Counted from the stretch's first letter, positions 7,773 to 17,291 are shown. The stretch: DNA of 64,000 nucleotides from Actinoplanes flavus (GCF_017592555.1 NZ_JAGFNS010000036.1:1-64000), one strand, 5' to 3'. Program-made: numbers and translations. The notes: generated from the letters alone by a model not told the origin.

Positions 7773-9733
7773 GGTCGCTGCGCACAGCGCCGGCCCCGGT
7801 GGCGAAGGCGACATCGCCGCCGGGGCCCGGCTCACTCACACCGGCCCAGCGGCGGCTGGGCCGTGACTGGCGGCTGGCGGCACTGTTCCTGACGCCCACC
7901 GCCGTCCTCGTGGGCGCCCTCGTGCTGGTGCCGATCATCCAGTCGTTCATCACCAGCACCACCGAACGGCACGGGGCGGACAGCGTGTTCGTCGGCCTGG
8001 ACAACTACCGTGCGCTCGCGGGCGACCAGCAGTTCCGTACCGGTGTGGTGAACTCGTTCGTCTTCACCGCGTACGCCGAGATCTTCAAGGTGGTGCTGGG
8101 CCTGGCCGCGGCCCTGCTCCTGCACCGGCTGCGCCGCGGGCGCGCCCTGCTCACCGGCCTGCTGCTGGTGCCGTGGGTGGTGCCGACGGTGGTCACCGCG
8201 TTCAGCTGGCGGTCCCTGCTCGACCCGATCTTCGGCAGCGTCAACACGCTGCTCACCAACTCCGGCATCGGGCCGCTGCTGGCGGACCTGCACCTGGTCG
8301 ACAGCTGGCCGGCGGGCTGGCTGTCCGACCCGTCGCTGGCCATGCCGTCGGTGATCCTGGTCAACGTGTGGAAGGGGGTGCCGTTCTTCACCGTCTGCTT
8401 CCTCGCCGGGCTGAAGGCGATCCCCGCCGACCTCTACGAGGCCGCCACCATCGACGGCGCCTCACCCTGGCAGCGGTTCCGGCACGTCACGCTGCCCGGC
8501 CTGCGTCACGTGATCACCGTGACGGTGACCCTGTCGTCGATCTGGACGTTCAACAACTTCGACCTGATCTGGCTGCTGACCCAGGGCGGCCCGGGGGACG
8601 TGACCGCCCCGTACGTGCTTGTCGCCTACTCCAAGGCGATCCTGCAACTGCAGTACGGCGCCGGCGCGGCCGTCACCCTGGTCATGCTGCCGATCATCGC
8701 CGGCCTGGTGTTCGTCCTGGTCCGCCTGCTGCGCCAGGACGCCGGCAACCGGCCGCCACGGTGGACCGGACCGACCCGTACGGCGTTGGGCTGGACCGTC
8801 ACCGCCGTGGTCACCGGCCTGCTGTTCTGGGCGTCACCGGAGATCTTCTGGAAGGCGGCGGTCGTCCTCGGGATCATCCTGCTGATCGCGGCGGCGGTGG
8901 GGCGGGCGTCCCCCGCCGTGTCGAGGGCCGGATCCGCCGTCGCGCTTGCCGGCCTGCTCACCTTCGTACTCGGCCCGATGTATTGGATCTTCGTCACGGC
9001 CTTCAAGACCGAGAGCCAGGTCGTCATGCGTGTCGACGACCTGTGGCCGACGCCGTGGACCCTGGAGCAGTTCGGGGTGCTGTTCACCAACCAGCCGTTC
9101 GGCCGCTGGTACCTCAACACGCTGATGGTGTCGGCGGCGTCCACCACGGTCGCTCTGCTCTGCGCCGCGCTGGGCGGGTACGCGCTGGCCCGGCTGCGGT
9201 TCCGCGGGGCGCAGGGCTTCACCGTCACGGTGCTGCTCACCTACGTGATGCCGGGCGCGCTGCTGTTCATCCCGCTCTACCAGCTGCTCATCCGGACGCG
9301 GCTCACCGACTCGCTGTGGTCGCTGGTGCTGACGTATCCGACGTTCACGCTGCCGTTCGCCACCTGGCTGCTGACCGGCTACTTCGCGTCGATCCCGGTC
9401 GACCTGGAGGAGGCCGCCCTGGTCGACGGCGGCACCCGGATCCAGGCGTTCCGCCGGGTGGTCCTGCCCCTGGCCAAACCGGGCCTGCTGGCGGTCGCCC
9501 TGTTCACCCTGACCAACGCCTGGAACGAGTTCCTGTTCGCCTTCGTGTTCATCACCAAGGACGAGTACAAGACGCTGCCGGTCGGGATGCAGTCGATGAT
9601 CGCCGGTGACGTCGTGCCGCAGGGCCAGCTGGCCGCCGCGTCGCTGCTGGTCAGCATCCCGGTCGTGGTCATGTACGCGTTCGGGCAGCGTTTCCTCACC
9701 GAGGGCCTCACCGCGGGCGCGGTGAAGGGTTGA
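7769..9733 (+). CDS. Fused MalF-MalG type sugar ABC transporter permease
   Basis: 654 residues, about twice the length of a usual permease subunit. The first half (about 1-320) has a MalF-like transmembrane domain with the EAA loop EAATIDGASPWQRFRHVTLP (about 224-243). The second half (about 360-654) has a MalG-like domain with EAALVDGGTRIQAFRRVVLP (about 545-564). Hydrophobic helices (FWKAAVVLGIILLIAAAV and others) join them. Thus one polypeptide supplies both membrane halves. The reading frame is continuous with no sign of frameshift. No ATPase gene is present, so a shared MsiK-type ATPase encoded elsewhere is expected. Confidence 0.9.
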   Translation: MRSLRTAPAPVAKATSPPGPGSLTPAQRRLGRDWRLAALFLTPTAVLVGALVLVPIIQSFITSTTERHGADSVFVGLDNYRALAGDQQFRTGVVNSFVFTAYAEIFKVVLGLAAALLLHRLRRGRALLTGLLLVPWVVPTVVTAFSWRSLLDPIFGSVNTLLTNSGIGPLLADLHLVDSWPAGWLSDPSLAMPSVILVNVWKGVPFFTVCFLAGLKAIPADLYEAATIDGASPWQRFRHVTLPGLRHVITVTVTLSSIWTFNNFDLIWLLTQGGPGDVTAPYVLVAYSKAILQLQYGAGAAVTLVMLPIIAGLVFVLVRLLRQDAGNRPPRWTGPTRTALGWTVTAVVTGLLFWASPEIFWKAAVVLGIILLIAAAVGRASPAVSRAGSAVALAGLLTFVLGPMYWIFVTAFKTESQVVMRVDDLWPTPWTLEQFGVLFTNQPFGRWYLNTLMVSAASTTVALLCAALGGYALARLRFRGAQGFTVTVLLTYVMPGALLFIPLYQLLIRTRLTDSLWSLVLTYPTFTLPFATWLLTGYFASIPVDLEEAALVDGGTRIQAFRRVVLPLAKPGLLAVALFTLTNAWNEFLFAFVFITKDEYKTLPVGMQSMIAGDVVPQGQLAAASLLVSIPVVVMYAFGQRFLTEGLTAGAVKG

Positions 9734-9735
9734 CC

Positions 9736-10611
9736 TCAAAGACCCGGATTCCAGTACGGCGTGAGCAGCCCCCGGACACCGACACGGGCGGTGAACAGCC
9801 GACCGGACAGCGGATGCGCCGCCAGGTCGGCGGGTGTGAGGTGCTGGGTGGCCGTGGTGATCACCAGAACGTCCAGGCCGGAACCGGCGAACGCGACGCT
9901 GGAGGTGTGCGGGGCGTCCACCTCGACCACCGCGAGCAGCTCACCGCCGGGCGACCGGCACTCGACGCGGCCCCCGCCCCAGACGGCCAGCCACAGGTTG
10001 CCGTCGGCGTCGGCACACAGGCCGTCCGGGTACCCGTCGGCGACGGTGAACAGCACGGACCGCTCCCCCGCCGGATAGTCGCGCACGTGAACGGTACGGG
10101 TGAGCGTGTCCACACTGTAGAACCGGTCACCGGACGGGCTCCAGGCCAGCCCGTTGGAGAGGGTCAGGTCGTCGTCGACGGTCGTGCACCGGCCGTCCTC
10201 GAAGCGGACCAGCACCTCCCGGTCGCCGCCGAGACTGCCGACCAGGAACCGGCCGGACGGATCGACCGCGCCGTCGTTGAGCCGGCTCGGCGATCCCGGC
10301 GGCAGCACCCGCGCGAGTCGCGTACGCCCGCCGTCGGCATGCACCCGGGTGAGCGTCTCCCGCTCGGCGACCAGCAGATCACCGTTCTCGGCGACCGCGA
10401 CGGCGCCCACACTCTGCTCGAAGGACCAGGTGCGGACCGGTTCGATCCGGTCATCGTCGCGGAGCCGGCCCTCGTGCACGTCGCCGGCCATGATGTCGAC
10501 CCACAGCAGGCGCTGCCGGGCGGCGTCCCACACCGGCCCCTCCGCGAGGAACCAGCCGGTGCCGGTGGCCGGGCGGGCGGTGTGGCGTCTGGTCATCTCA
10601 TTCACATCCAT
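9736..10611 (-). CDS. SMP-30/gluconolactonase family sugar lactonase
   Basis: 291 residues from ATG 10611; ATG 10596 (MTRRHTARP) is an equally possible start. The six-bladed SMP-30 propeller motifs are clear: LAEGPVWDAARQRLLWVDI (metal-binding Glu), SRLNDGAVDPSGRFLVGSLG (RxNDG), LSNGLAWSPSGDRFYSVDT (SNGLxxSPD-like), and YPDGLCADADGNLWLAVWGG (PDG-DxxGxLW). Members hydrolyse aldonolactones using a divalent metal. It is divergent from the sugar-acid dehydratase and convergent with the importer (2 bp between stops). This suggests lactone-to-aldonate conversion ahead of dehydration. The sugar (L-arabinose, D-xylose or D-galactose) cannot be told from sequence. Confidence 0.85.
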   Translation of the reverse strand: MDVNEMTRRHTARPATGTGWFLAEGPVWDAARQRLLWVDIMAGDVHEGRLRDDDRIEPVRTWSFEQSVGAVAVAENGDLLVAERETLTRVHADGGRTRLARVLPPGSPSRLNDGAVDPSGRFLVGSLGGDREVLVRFEDGRCTTVDDDLTLSNGLAWSPSGDRFYSVDTLTRTVHVRDYPAGERSVLFTVADGYPDGLCADADGNLWLAVWGGGRVECRSPGGELLAVVEVDAPHTSSVAFAGSGLDVLVITTATQHLTPADLAAHPLSGRLFTARVGVRGLLTPYWNPGL

Positions 10612-10639
10612 GGAATTGTAGTGACTCCGGAGGTGGGCG

Positions 10640-12355
10640 ATGCATCCGCGACGCAGCGCGCAGTGGTACGCCGGTGACGACCGCAACAGCTACATCCACC
10701 GTGCCTGGATGCGGCGGGGTCTGCCGGCCGACGCGTTCGACGGGCGCCCGCACATCGCCATCGCCAACACCGCCTCCGACCTCACCCCGTGCAACGCCCA
10801 CCTCGACGAGGTCGCCCGCAGCGTCGCCGACGGCGTCCACCGGGCCGGTGGCATCCCGCTGAACCTGCCGGTCGTGTCGATCGGCGAGACCCAGGTCCGG
10901 CCGACCGCGATGCTGTGGCGCAACATGGCCGCGATGGCGATCGAGGAGATGCTGCGCGCCAACCCGATCGACGGCGTCGTCCTGCTCGGCGGCTGCGACA
11001 AGACCATCCCGGCGCTGCTGATGGGCGCGGCCTCGGTCGACCTGCCGGCCGTGGTGATGCCCGGCGGCCCGATGCTGACCGGCACCTTCCGCGGCGTGCC
11101 GCTCGGCTGCGGCACCGACGTGTGGAAACTGTCCGAGGAGGTGCGCGCGGGCACACTCGGCGCGGCCGAGTTCCAGCGCTCCGAGTCGTCGATGATCCGC
11201 AGCCGGGGCCACTGCAACACGATGGGCACCGCCTCCACCATGGGCCTGCTCGCCGAGGTGCTGGGCATGACCCTGCCCGGGGTGGCCGGCACCCCGGCCC
11301 CGGACAGCCGCCTGCTGGAGGCCGCCCACGCGACCGGCGTGCTCGCCGTCGAACTGGCCGACGCGGACCGCCGCCCCAGCGCGGTGATGACCCGCGGCTC
11401 GTTCCTCAACGCGATCGTCGCGCTCGCCGCCCTCGGCGGCTCCACCAACGCCGTCGTGCACCTGCTCGCCATCGCCGGCCGGCTCGGCGTCGACCTTTCC
11501 CAGGACGATTTCGATCGTACGGGCGCCGACGTGCCCCTGCTGGTCGACCTGCTCCCGGCCGGCCGCTTCCTGATGGACGACCTCTACCGCGCCGGTGGCC
11601 TGCACGCCGTCCTCGCCGAGGTCCGTGACCTGCTGGACCCGGCCGCGATCACGGTCACCGGCCGGCCGCTGACCGACCACCTCGGCGACGCCCGCGTCTA
11701 TGACCGGGAGGTGATCCGGCCGCGCGCCGAACCCTTGCGGCCGCACGCCGGGATCGCGGTCCTCTACGGCAACCTGGCGCCGGACGGGGCGGTCGTCAAA
11801 CCGGCCGCCGCGTCCCCGCACCTGCTGCGGCACCGGGGGCCGGCGGTGGTCTTCGACTCCATCGAGGACCTGCACGCCCGGCTCGACGACCCGGATCTGG
11901 ACGTCACCGCCGACTCGGTGCTGGTGCTGCGCGGCTGCGGCCCCAAGGGCTATCCCGGCATGCCCGAGGTGTCCAACATGCCGCTGCCGGCGAAACTTCT
12001 CGAACAGGGGGTCCGCGACATGGTGCGCGTCTGCGACGGGCGGATGTCGGGTACGGCGTACGGCACCGTGGTCCTGCACGTCGCGCCGGAAGCCGCGGCC
12101 GGCGGGCCGCTCGCCAAGGTCCGCACCGGCGACATGATCGTTCTCGACGTCGCGAACCGGCGTCTCGACGCCGACGTCCCCGCCGAACAGTGGGCCGCCC
12201 GCGAGCCGTCGCCGGAGGCGGCGAAGGCCTACGCCACCCCGGCACGCGGCTGGGAACGCCTCTACGTCGACACCGTCGGTCAGGCCGACACCGGCGCCGA
12301 CTGCGACTTCCTGCGCGGCGCCAGCGGCGACCGGGTCTCCCGCGAATCCCACTGA
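10640..12355 (+). CDS. IlvD/Edd-family sugar-acid dehydratase
   Basis: 571 residues. Iron-sulfur cysteines occur in the expected motifs: TPCNAHL, GGCDKT and GHCNTMGTAS. The C-terminal swivelling domain has GCGPKGYPGMPE and VCDGRMSGTAYG. Length and the opening RSAQWYAGDDRNSYIHRAWM fit the aldonate dehydratase subgroup (arabinonate/xylonate/galactonate type) better than dihydroxy-acid dehydratase of branched-chain synthesis. ATG 10640 has CCGGAGGTG upstream. With the lactonase and importer it suggests non-phosphorylative oxidative sugar catabolism, producing a 2-keto-3-deoxy acid. Downstream aldolase or dehydrogenase genes are not in the window. Confidence 0.85.
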   Translation: MHPRRSAQWYAGDDRNSYIHRAWMRRGLPADAFDGRPHIAIANTASDLTPCNAHLDEVARSVADGVHRAGGIPLNLPVVSIGETQVRPTAMLWRNMAAMAIEEMLRANPIDGVVLLGGCDKTIPALLMGAASVDLPAVVMPGGPMLTGTFRGVPLGCGTDVWKLSEEVRAGTLGAAEFQRSESSMIRSRGHCNTMGTASTMGLLAEVLGMTLPGVAGTPAPDSRLLEAAHATGVLAVELADADRRPSAVMTRGSFLNAIVALAALGGSTNAVVHLLAIAGRLGVDLSQDDFDRTGADVPLLVDLLPAGRFLMDDLYRAGGLHAVLAEVRDLLDPAAITVTGRPLTDHLGDARVYDREVIRPRAEPLRPHAGIAVLYGNLAPDGAVVKPAAASPHLLRHRGPAVVFDSIEDLHARLDDPDLDVTADSVLVLRGCGPKGYPGMPEVSNMPLPAKLLEQGVRDMVRVCDGRMSGTAYGTVVLHVAPEAAAGGPLAKVRTGDMIVLDVANRRLDADVPAEQWAAREPSPEAAKAYATPARGWERLYVDTVGQADTGADCDFLRGASGDRVSRESH

Positions 12356-12369
12356 CCTCCCGGGAACAC

Positions 12370-12414
12370 GCCGGCCCGGCACACTCGACCGCGCGTCGAG
12401 CGTGCCGGGCCGGC
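12370..12414. terminator. Strong bidirectional hairpin terminator
   Basis: A 20-base arm at 12370-12389 pairs with 12395-12414 (GCCGGCCCGGCAC... with ...GTGCCGGGCCGGC), with one mismatch and a 5-base loop. It lies between the ends of two convergent genes, the dehydratase and the GH62 gene, and would stop transcription from both sides. Confidence 0.85.
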
Positions 12415-12441
12415 ACCCCACCGATGGGTGTCCGTGCGTGC

Positions 12442-13833
12442 CTACCGTTGCAGGGTCAGCAGGCCCGGCCGCCACGGCAGCTGGTCGTAGGCGCCGCCGG
12501 CACTGGGGTTCTTGCCCTGGTAGAGCAGTTGCAGGTTGCAGGGGTCGACGGTCATGGTCTGGTCCGGGTTGGCGCGTACCAGGTCACCGTGACTGATGTC
12601 GTTGGTCCAGGTGGCGCCGCTGTTGGCCGCACCGGCGAACGGGTTGCTCTCGCTGGCGGCCTGCGGAGTCCAGTTGCCGCTCAGGCTGCTGGAGGTGAAC
12701 GAGCGGAAGTAGCGGCCCCGGCTGCCCATGGCCTCGACGATCATCAGGTACTGGTTCTGGCCTTGGACTTTGTAGACCTGGACCGCCTCGAACAGGTTGG
12801 CGGTGGTGTCGCTCATGATCGTGGTGTAGGAGGAGCCGAAGCTGCCGGGGAAGTTCCCGATCGGCATGCTGGCGCGGTAGATCTTGCCGTTGTCGCCGGC
12901 GAAGAACAGGTACATGTTCTGCCCGTCGGCGATCAGGGTCTGGTCGATGGGGCCGGTGCTGGAGCCGGAGATGCTGCCGGTGAACAGCGGCTGCGGCGCG
13001 GACCAGCCATTGGGGTTGGTCGGGTCGCTGGAGGTCCGGTAGATGAACGGCCAGGCGCCCCACTGGTAGGCCAGCACCCAGATGTTCTTCGGGGCGAAGT
13101 AGAACAGCGTGGGCGCCACGGCGGCCTGGCTCATCGCGTTCTGGCCGGCAGAGGCCATGTCGGACCAGTTGGTGAACAGGCTGAAGTTCATCGAGCCGTA
13201 GGACGATCCGGCGACGTTCGACGCGTAGACCAGGTGCTTGCCGTTGTGCACGACGGTGGTGAAGTCCTTCAGCGAGACCCACCCCGAGCGGGGGTTGGCG
13301 AGAACGCCCGACGAGCTCCAACGGTAGGTCGACGGGAGCGTGCACGAGCCGCCCGGCGTCGACGGCGAGGCGGACGGAGAGGACGACGGCGAACTGGACG
13401 GTGACGGGGGACCGGCCGTTCCGGTGCAGGTCACGCCGTTGAGGGCGAAGCTCGACGGTACGGGGTTGCCGCCGGTCCACGACCCGGTGAATCCGAACGA
13501 CACCGTGCCACCGGTCGCGACCGAGCCGTTGTAGGCGACATTCTTCGCCGTCACCGCCGAGCCGCTCTGCGTCACGGTCGCGTTCCACGCCTGCGTCACC
13601 GTCTGGCCGGCGCTGTACGACCAGGTCAGCGTCCAACTCGACAGCGGGTCGCCGAGGTTGGTGATCGACACGTCGGCGTTGAATCCGCCCTGCCACTGCG
13701 ACGGCACGGCGTAGGTCACCGAGCAGCCGGCCGCCGCGGCGTTCGCGGGCATCGCCACGGCGGCAGCCGTCGACGCCAGCAGGGCGACACCGGCCGACAC
13801 CAGTACCGCGTCGAACGATCTAGATCTTGTCAT
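12442..13833 (-). CDS. Secreted GH62 alpha-L-arabinofuranosidase with N-terminal CBM2
   Basis: 463 residues. A signal peptide (about 1-34) is followed by a CBM2 module (about 36-138), a Ser/Pro linker, and a GH62 domain (about 165-463). The GH62 family is shown by [21 protein letters not shown] (catalytic base region), [25 protein letters not shown], and [17 protein letters not shown] (acid Glu region). GH62 enzymes remove arabinofuranose side chains from arabinoxylan. ATG 13833 has GGGGAG upstream. It is the last gene of the leftward operon, 45 bp after the GH43 gene, and ends at the 12370 terminator. Confidence 0.92.
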   Translation of the reverse strand: MTRSRSFDAVLVSAGVALLASTAAAVAMPANAAAAGCSVTYAVPSQWQGGFNADVSITNLGDPLSSWTLTWSYSAGQTVTQAWNATVTQSGSAVTAKNVAYNGSVATGGTVSFGFTGSWTGGNPVPSSFALNGVTCTGTAGPPSPSSSPSSSPSASPSTPGGSCTLPSTYRWSSSGVLANPRSGWVSLKDFTTVVHNGKHLVYASNVAGSSYGSMNFSLFTNWSDMASAGQNAMSQAAVAPTLFYFAPKNIWVLAYQWGAWPFIYRTSSDPTNPNGWSAPQPLFTGSISGSSTGPIDQTLIADGQNMYLFFAGDNGKIYRASMPIGNFPGSFGSSYTTIMSDTTANLFEAVQVYKVQGQNQYLMIVEAMGSRGRYFRSFTSSSLSGNWTPQAASESNPFAGAANSGATWTNDISHGDLVRANPDQTMTVDPCNLQLLYQGKNPSAGGAYDQLPWRPGLLTLQR

Positions 13834-13878
13834 CGCTGCTCCCCGAAGAAGGGTTGCCTGAGGTCGTCCTCGCCGCGC

Positions 13879-15684
13879 TCACTGGAACACCGCGTCGTCG
13901 AGGTAGTAGCCGTCGGTGCCCGAGGCGGTCTCCACGTACCAGGTGGCGCCGGACAGCGTGCCGCTCCAGGACACGGTGGCGGTGCCGGTCAACTGGACCC
14001 AGCCGGAGGCGTCGACCGCCGTCGCCGGGGTCAGCGAGACATAACTGGTCGAGCCGCCCGCGGTGATCGCCAGCGTGGCCTTCGCCGTCGTGGCGGCGGC
14101 GCCCTGGCCGCGGACCCAGACGCTGGTCGTGTAGGTCCTGCCGCTGACCAGTTGCGCGGTGACGTCCTGGGCGGCGCCGTTCCACGCGCCGGTCCGGCCG
14201 GTGAGCGCCAGCGACCGGGCGCCACCGTGTACCACGCCGGTGTCCGACGACAGGGTGCCGCTGCCGAACACCCGCCAGCCGGTGGTGCCGTTCTCGGCGG
14301 TGCCGTTGGTGAGCAGATTCGTGGTGCCGGAGGCGCCGGCGAACTGCCACCAGTTCATGTTGAACAGTGAGCCGCTGCCTCCGGTGAAACGCAGGTACAG
14401 GTCCTGGGTGCCGGTGGCGCCGCTGACCGGGCAGGTGACGGTGGTCCAGGTCTGCCAGCCGCCGGTGCCGGGCGCCGTGCAGGTTCCGGCGAGCGTGCCG
14501 GTGGGGCCGCCCAGCCGCACCTCGATACGGCCGCCGCCGGCCGCGGAGGCGACCCGTGCCGAGAACGAGGTGGCCCCGGATCCGAAGGCGACGCCCTTGA
14601 CCTTGATGTAGTCGCCGTTGTCGATGAAGCCGACGTTCATGCCGCCTTCGCTCGCGGGTTCGGTCTCGACGCCGGAGCTCCAGGCGATCGTCTCGGCCTC
14701 CTGCCGGACGTACGGGTTGAGCGTTCCGTTCTGCGGCGCTCCGGCCGTGGTCATGGTGATCGTCGGGATGCTGCCGTCCGCGTTGTAGCTGAACCGTTCC
14801 ACGGCTACCGAGCGGGTGTAACCGCCGCCGCCGGGCAGCGCGCCGTTGTGGTAGAAGAAGTACGAGCCGCCGTTGAAGTCGATGACCCCGGCGTGGTTGG
14901 TGAAGCTGCCGCCCTGGGTGGGCATGACGGTGCCGCGGTAGGTCCACGGTCCGGTCGGCCCGGGCGCGGTGGAGTAGCCGATGAACTCCGAGCAGCACTT
15001 GGCGGCGAAGACGTTGTAGTAGAGGCCGTTGCGTTTGTAGACCCAGGGCCCTTCCTCGTACAGCGTCGGCCGGCTGGTGTTGCCGGTGCGGGTGCCGAAG
15101 CCGGCGGTGGTCAGCGGGATCTGGTTCACCCCGCCGGAGTAGCTGATCATGTCGGTGTTCAGCCGGACGTACCAGAGGTTGGGGTTTCCCCAGTAGAGGT
15201 AGGCCTGGCCGTCGTCGTCGACGAACACCGTCGGGTCGATCTCGCCGTTCTCCACCAGTGGACGGCCGAGGGCGTCGGTGAAGGGCCCGGTCGGGCTGCC
15301 GGCCACGCCCACGCCGATGGCCATCCGGCCGGTCGACCGGTTCTTGACGGGTACGTACCAGTAGAACTTGCCGTTGCGCTGAACGACCTGGCCGGCCCAC
15401 GCGTCGGCGCTCGCCCAGCTGAAGGTGGCCAGGCTCATGGGCGAGCCGTGATCGGTCCAGTTCACCATGTCGGCGGACGAGTACAGCCGCCACTCCTTCA
15501 TGGTGAAGTAGGTGGAGTTGTCCTCGTCGTGGCCGGTGTAGAGATAGACGCGGCCGTTGTGCACCAGCGGCGCCGGGTCGGCGGTGTAGACGGTCTGCAC
15601 GATCGGATTGTCGGCCTGTGCGGGCGACGGCACGGCGACGGCCGCGCACATCAGGGCCAGGACCCAGAGAGTTCTCGTGAACAT
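13879..15684 (-). CDS. Secreted GH43 hydrolase with CBM6 and a CBM4/9-like domain
   Basis: 601 residues. The signal peptide (MFTRTLWVLALMCAAVAVPS) is followed by a five-bladed GH43 propeller with the three acidic residues in ADPAPLVHNG, EIDPTVFVDDDGQAYLYWG and YEEGPWVYKRNGLYY. A CBM6 starts near residue 328 (EAETIAWSSG, ending LFNMNWWQF). A C-terminal jelly roll starts near 453 (NLLTNGTAENGTTGWR to YYLDDAVF), like CBM4/9. Expected activity is beta-xylosidase or arabinofuranosidase/exo-arabinanase. The start at 15684 overlaps the TGA of the GH27 gene (TGATG), so translation is coupled; a 5'-extended frame exists but has no signal peptide. Confidence 0.88.
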   Translation of the reverse strand: MFTRTLWVLALMCAAVAVPSPAQADNPIVQTVYTADPAPLVHNGRVYLYTGHDEDNSTYFTMKEWRLYSSADMVNWTDHGSPMSLATFSWASADAWAGQVVQRNGKFYWYVPVKNRSTGRMAIGVGVAGSPTGPFTDALGRPLVENGEIDPTVFVDDDGQAYLYWGNPNLWYVRLNTDMISYSGGVNQIPLTTAGFGTRTGNTSRPTLYEEGPWVYKRNGLYYNVFAAKCCSEFIGYSTAPGPTGPWTYRGTVMPTQGGSFTNHAGVIDFNGGSYFFYHNGALPGGGGYTRSVAVERFSYNADGSIPTITMTTAGAPQNGTLNPYVRQEAETIAWSSGVETEPASEGGMNVGFIDNGDYIKVKGVAFGSGATSFSARVASAAGGGRIEVRLGGPTGTLAGTCTAPGTGGWQTWTTVTCPVSGATGTQDLYLRFTGGSGSLFNMNWWQFAGASGTTNLLTNGTAENGTTGWRVFGSGTLSSDTGVVHGGARSLALTGRTGAWNGAAQDVTAQLVSGRTYTTSVWVRGQGAAATTAKATLAITAGGSTSYVSLTPATAVDASGWVQLTGTATVSWSGTLSGATWYVETASGTDGYYLDDAVFQ

Positions 15685-17291
15685 CAGACGCGGCTCCATC
15701 GCTGGTTGGCGGCACCGCCGCAGGTCCACAGCAGGACGAGCGTGCCGTTCGCGGTCAGGTTGCGGTCGACGTCCAGGCAGAGTCCGGAGGCGGCGCCGCG
15801 GACGGTGCCGTCGGTGTTGAGCGTCCACTGCTGGTTGGTGCCGCCGTTGCAGTCCCACAGCTGGGCCTTCGCGCCGGCGGTGGCGCCGATCGGCGCGTCG
15901 AGGCACTTGCCGAGTATCTGGATGCTCTGGCCGGTGACCGTCCAGCGCTGGTTGGCGCCGCCGTTGCAGTCCCAGATCACCGGCTGCGTGCCGTTGGCCG
16001 TGGTGCCGTTGGGCACGTCCAGGCAGCGTCCCGATGCGGCGCTGACGAACGTGGTGCCGGTCGGCGGTGTGCTCGTCCCGCCGCTGACCCGGTAGACCAC
16101 CGTGCCGTGGCTGGGCACACTGGCGCTGATGCCGCCGGTGCTGGTCGTCGTGGCGCCGCTCCAGGCGTCCTGCAGGGTGAAGGAACTGCCCGACTTGCCG
16201 ATCGCCGCGGCGGTGGTCGAGACGGTGGCGGTGGACCCGCCCTGGTTGAACAACGCGACGGCGACATCCCCGTTGGCCAGCCTCTTGGCCAGCACGCGGC
16301 GCGTACCGTCGTACGAGATCTGTGTCGCCTGGAGGCCGAGCGTGTCCTGGTTGACGGCGATGAGCCGCGGGTTCTTCAGGATGGTCTGGGTGGCCGAGCT
16401 CATCGAGCGCAGGTCGTTGCCGGCGATCAGCGGAGAGGCCATGATCGCCCAGAGCGCGAAGTGGCTGCGCTGCTCGGTGTCGGTCATGCCGCTGCGGCCG
16501 ACCTCCATCATGTCCGGGTCGTTGAACTGCCCGGGCCGGGCGTAACCGGCGAGCGGCACGGTGACGTCGACGATGTTCTTCACGCCCATCGGATAGCCGT
16601 TGGTCTGCCCGGTGTCCCAGGCGTTGGTGATGTCCTCGGTGGTACGCCACATGTTCGCGACGTCGCCCCAGTTGCGCTGCGGGCCGGTCTTGGCGTGAAT
16701 GCTGTTCGGGTTGATGCTGTAGACGATCGGCCGGCCGGTGGCGGCCAGCGCGTCACGCATCCGGGCGAACGTGGTGACCTGATCGTTGATGGTGCCGCTC
16801 GGCGAGCACCAGTCGTACTTGAGGTAGTCGACGCCCCAGGCGGCGAACTGCCGGGCGTCCTGCGCCTCGTGTCCCTGGCTGCCGGTGGCGCCGGGGTAGC
16901 TGCCGAAGTACTGGGCGCAGGTCTTGTCCAGCGGCGCCTGGTAGATGCCGAACTTGAGGCCGCGGCCGTGCAGGTAGTCGCCCAGCGCCTTCATCCCGCT
17001 GGGGAAGCGGGTCGGATCGCCCTGGAGGTTGCCGGAGGAGTCGCGGTTCGGGTTCATCCAGCAGTCGTCGACGACGACGTACTGGTAGCCCGCGTCGCGC
17101 ATGCCGCTGCTGACCATCGCGTCGGCCATCTGCCGGATCAGCGTCTCGTTGATGTTGCAGCCGAAGGTGTTCCAGCTGTTCCACCCCATCGGCGGGGTGC
17201 GGGCCACGCCGTTGTCCAGCGCCCGGGCGGCGGGTGCGGGCAGCACCAGCAGCAGTACGGCGGCGAGTACGGTCGCCAGTTTTCTCATCAT
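15684..17291 (-). CDS. Secreted GH27 alpha-galactosidase or beta-L-arabinopyranosidase with CBM13
   Basis: 535 residues. Signal peptide about 1-25; GH27 barrel about 26-385 with TPPMGWNSWNTFGCNI, VVVDDCWM, nucleophile Asp in YLKYDWC and acid Asp in PGQFNDPDMMEVG; a C-terminal ricin-type CBM13 (about 405-535) with QxW repeats (CLDVPNG, NQRWTV, CLDAPIG, NQQWTL, CLDVDRN, NQRWS). The GIYQAPLDKTC stretch differs from the GIYSDAG-KTC common in alpha-galactosidases. In an arabinoxylan locus a beta-L-arabinopyranosidase role is also possible. ATG 17291 overlaps the TGA of the SGNH gene (ATGA 17288-17291). Confidence 0.87.
   Translation of the reverse strand: MMRKLATVLAAVLLLVLPAPAARALDNGVARTPPMGWNSWNTFGCNINETLIRQMADAMVSSGMRDAGYQYVVVDDCWMNPNRDSSGNLQGDPTRFPSGMKALGDYLHGRGLKFGIYQAPLDKTCAQYFGSYPGATGSQGHEAQDARQFAAWGVDYLKYDWCSPSGTINDQVTTFARMRDALAATGRPIVYSINPNSIHAKTGPQRNWGDVANMWRTTEDITNAWDTGQTNGYPMGVKNIVDVTVPLAGYARPGQFNDPDMMEVGRSGMTDTEQRSHFALWAIMASPLIAGNDLRSMSSATQTILKNPRLIAVNQDTLGLQATQISYDGTRRVLAKRLANGDVAVALFNQGGSTATVSTTAAAIGKSGSSFTLQDAWSGATTTSTGGISASVPSHGTVVYRVSGGTSTPPTGTTFVSAASGRCLDVPNGTTANGTQPVIWDCNGGANQRWTVTGQSIQILGKCLDAPIGATAGAKAQLWDCNGGTNQQWTLNTDGTVRGAASGLCLDVDRNLTANGTLVLLWTCGGAANQRWSRV

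Noticed and set aside
10598-12475. 625-codon minus-strand frame over the dehydratase
   Set aside because: Antisense of an unambiguous IlvD/Edd enzyme.
13820-15715. 631-codon minus-strand frame overlapping the GH43 gene
   Set aside because: Out-of-frame shadow; Arg/His-rich, no signal peptide or motif, whereas the GH43 frame has catalytic residues and CBMs.
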